Below are positions 63,249 through 64,000 of a stretch of DNA of 64,000 bases, piece after piece (positions within the stretch are counted from its first letter, which is position 1; each line of letters begins with the position of its first letter). Source of the DNA: Hevea brasiliensis. Lineage: Eukaryota > Streptophyta > Magnoliopsida > Malpighiales > Euphorbiaceae. The DNA is taken from contig NC_079509.1 of assembly GCF_030052815.1 (NCBI RefSeq), positions 41,348,750 to 41,412,749 on the forward strand. Reading direction: 5' to 3'. The position numbers and the translations under genes are program-made. The notes under the pieces are model-generated. The model saw only the letters and a program-made list of their open reading frames with translations, made no database searches and was not told the origin of the DNA.

Positions 63249-63257
63249 ATAAATAGT
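63249..63257 (+). promoter_or_regulatory. Candidate TATA box in the presumed LTR
   Basis: TATAAATAG is followed within about 60 bp by purine-rich sequence. It is the best TATA-like match in the presumed LTR and could drive element transcription. Confidence 0.45.
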
Positions 63258-64000
63258 CCCATTTTCCCATTTTAGAAAAAAGGGGACAAGGAGCAGAAAA
63301 GGAAAGGAGAAGAGAGGCAGAATTTGAGGAGTCACTTTCACCTTCCACACCATTTTCAACCAAGATTTGCAGATTTCTTTCTTCCCTTACATTTTTCTAC
63401 ATTTCTAGTGTTTAATTTCTTACTTCTTAGCTTAGATTAAAGCTTTATTTCCATTTAAACTCATCATATCTTGTAAGCATTATGGATAGTGAGTAGTTTA
63501 CTTTTGATTCTAGAGTAAGGGTTGTAATATTTGAGATATTTTGTGGATTTTGATTGGGTAATCCATATTTTGTGGTCTTAATGAGTTTTATTCATTTCTT
63601 GTATGCTTAATGACATGCTTAGTGTAGGATCCCATTAAGTGATGTTCTTAATCCATGGTTGAAGCACCGAAAGGAGAAGACCTTGTGATAGATAATCAAG
63701 AAATTGGACTTAATTAACTTAGACCTAGAAATAGGCTAAGGATTAAGAGGATTCACAGATTAATTAAAGAACTTAATGGGTCTTAATTAATTCTAACTCC
63801 ACGAAAGTAGGATTAGTTTGATTAAGGCACTCTTTGTCTCACTCGAAAGGGAATTCAAAGGATTTAAGAATTAATCTCCTTAAAACCCATAAGTTTCATA
63901 AAATTGGATAACCGATTTAAATCCCAAAATAGCTCGAATATGAAATCCCGAACTCCGGAATCGCCTTTTTACCATTGTTAATTTTCAATTGAATTTAATT

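Larger units (their letters stand above)
62655..64000 (+). mobile_element. 5' end of another LTR retrotransposon, continues beyond window
   Basis: Starts TGATGCATACATTTTGCATAG directly after the inverted block. The sequence is typical of a long non-coding LTR: a polypyrimidine/polypurine-poor leader, a TTTGTAGG-like junction near 62803, and a TATAAATAG promoter-like motif at 63249-63257. There is no open frame of note. Because the other LTR is outside the window, LTR status is inference. Confidence 0.5.

Noticed and set aside
1..64000. tRNA, rRNA or organelle-derived sequence
   Set aside because: No cloverleaf-forming or ribosomal segment was recognised; the only tRNA-like signals are primer-binding sites.

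Overview
This window is from a plant nuclear genome, almost certainly a dicot. It is very AT-rich and dominated by plant-type transposable elements. It contains one intact multi-exon housekeeping gene, which by domain order and motifs encodes the translation factor eIF(iso)4G. I suspect a Euphorbiaceae-like genome (rubber or cassava relative), but that is an impression from general resemblance, not something the sequence proves.

Layout. 1-9696: a nearly complete Ty3/gypsy chromovirus (Tekay/Del type) whose 5' LTR begins outside the window. Its coding region is broken and its LTRs are very long (3' LTR 3689 bp). 9697-11850: AT-rich spacer with a 220-bp direct repeat. 12183-18841: the eIF(iso)4G gene in nine exons with an uninterrupted frame of 794 codons. 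20900-23700: a moderately GC-rich stretch with exon-like fragments I cannot assign. 25360-25656 and 53091-53684: two small genes for secreted proteins, each with an N-terminal signal peptide, a basic proline/arginine segment and a hydrophobic C-terminal tail (possible GPI-anchored or C-tail membrane proteins).

27930-38957 is a three-layer nested insertion. A small foldback MITE was split by a minus-strand, gag-only LTR element (28143-38837). That element was split in turn by a coding-free element with 3.9-kb LTRs and only 355 bp between them (29609-37836), bounded by a perfect 5-bp target duplication. 39570-48660 is rich in DNA transposons and miniature elements: a 3-kb foldback with 1.3-1.5-kb arms, a TRIM whose right LTR holds a 792-bp hAT-like insertion, a decayed CACTA transposase-family gene, and CACTA ends. 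49469-50641 is a 5'-truncated LINE with a 17-bp target duplication. 54063-58379 carries a foldback, a Mutator-type MITE (second copy at 22108) and a hAT MITE with a perfect 8-bp target duplication. 59046-62654 is a truncated long LTR related to the 29.6-kb element, joined to an inverted copy of part of itself. From 62655 another LTR retrotransposon starts and leaves the window.

No new enzymatic system is evident. The observations most worth following are: frame breaks in the chromovirus that coincide with CpG-rich patches and look like CAG/CTG-to-CG changes (probable methylation-linked sequencing artefact), the nested insertion, the long-armed foldback, and the two secreted-protein genes. All identities come from reading the sequence; no database search was possible.
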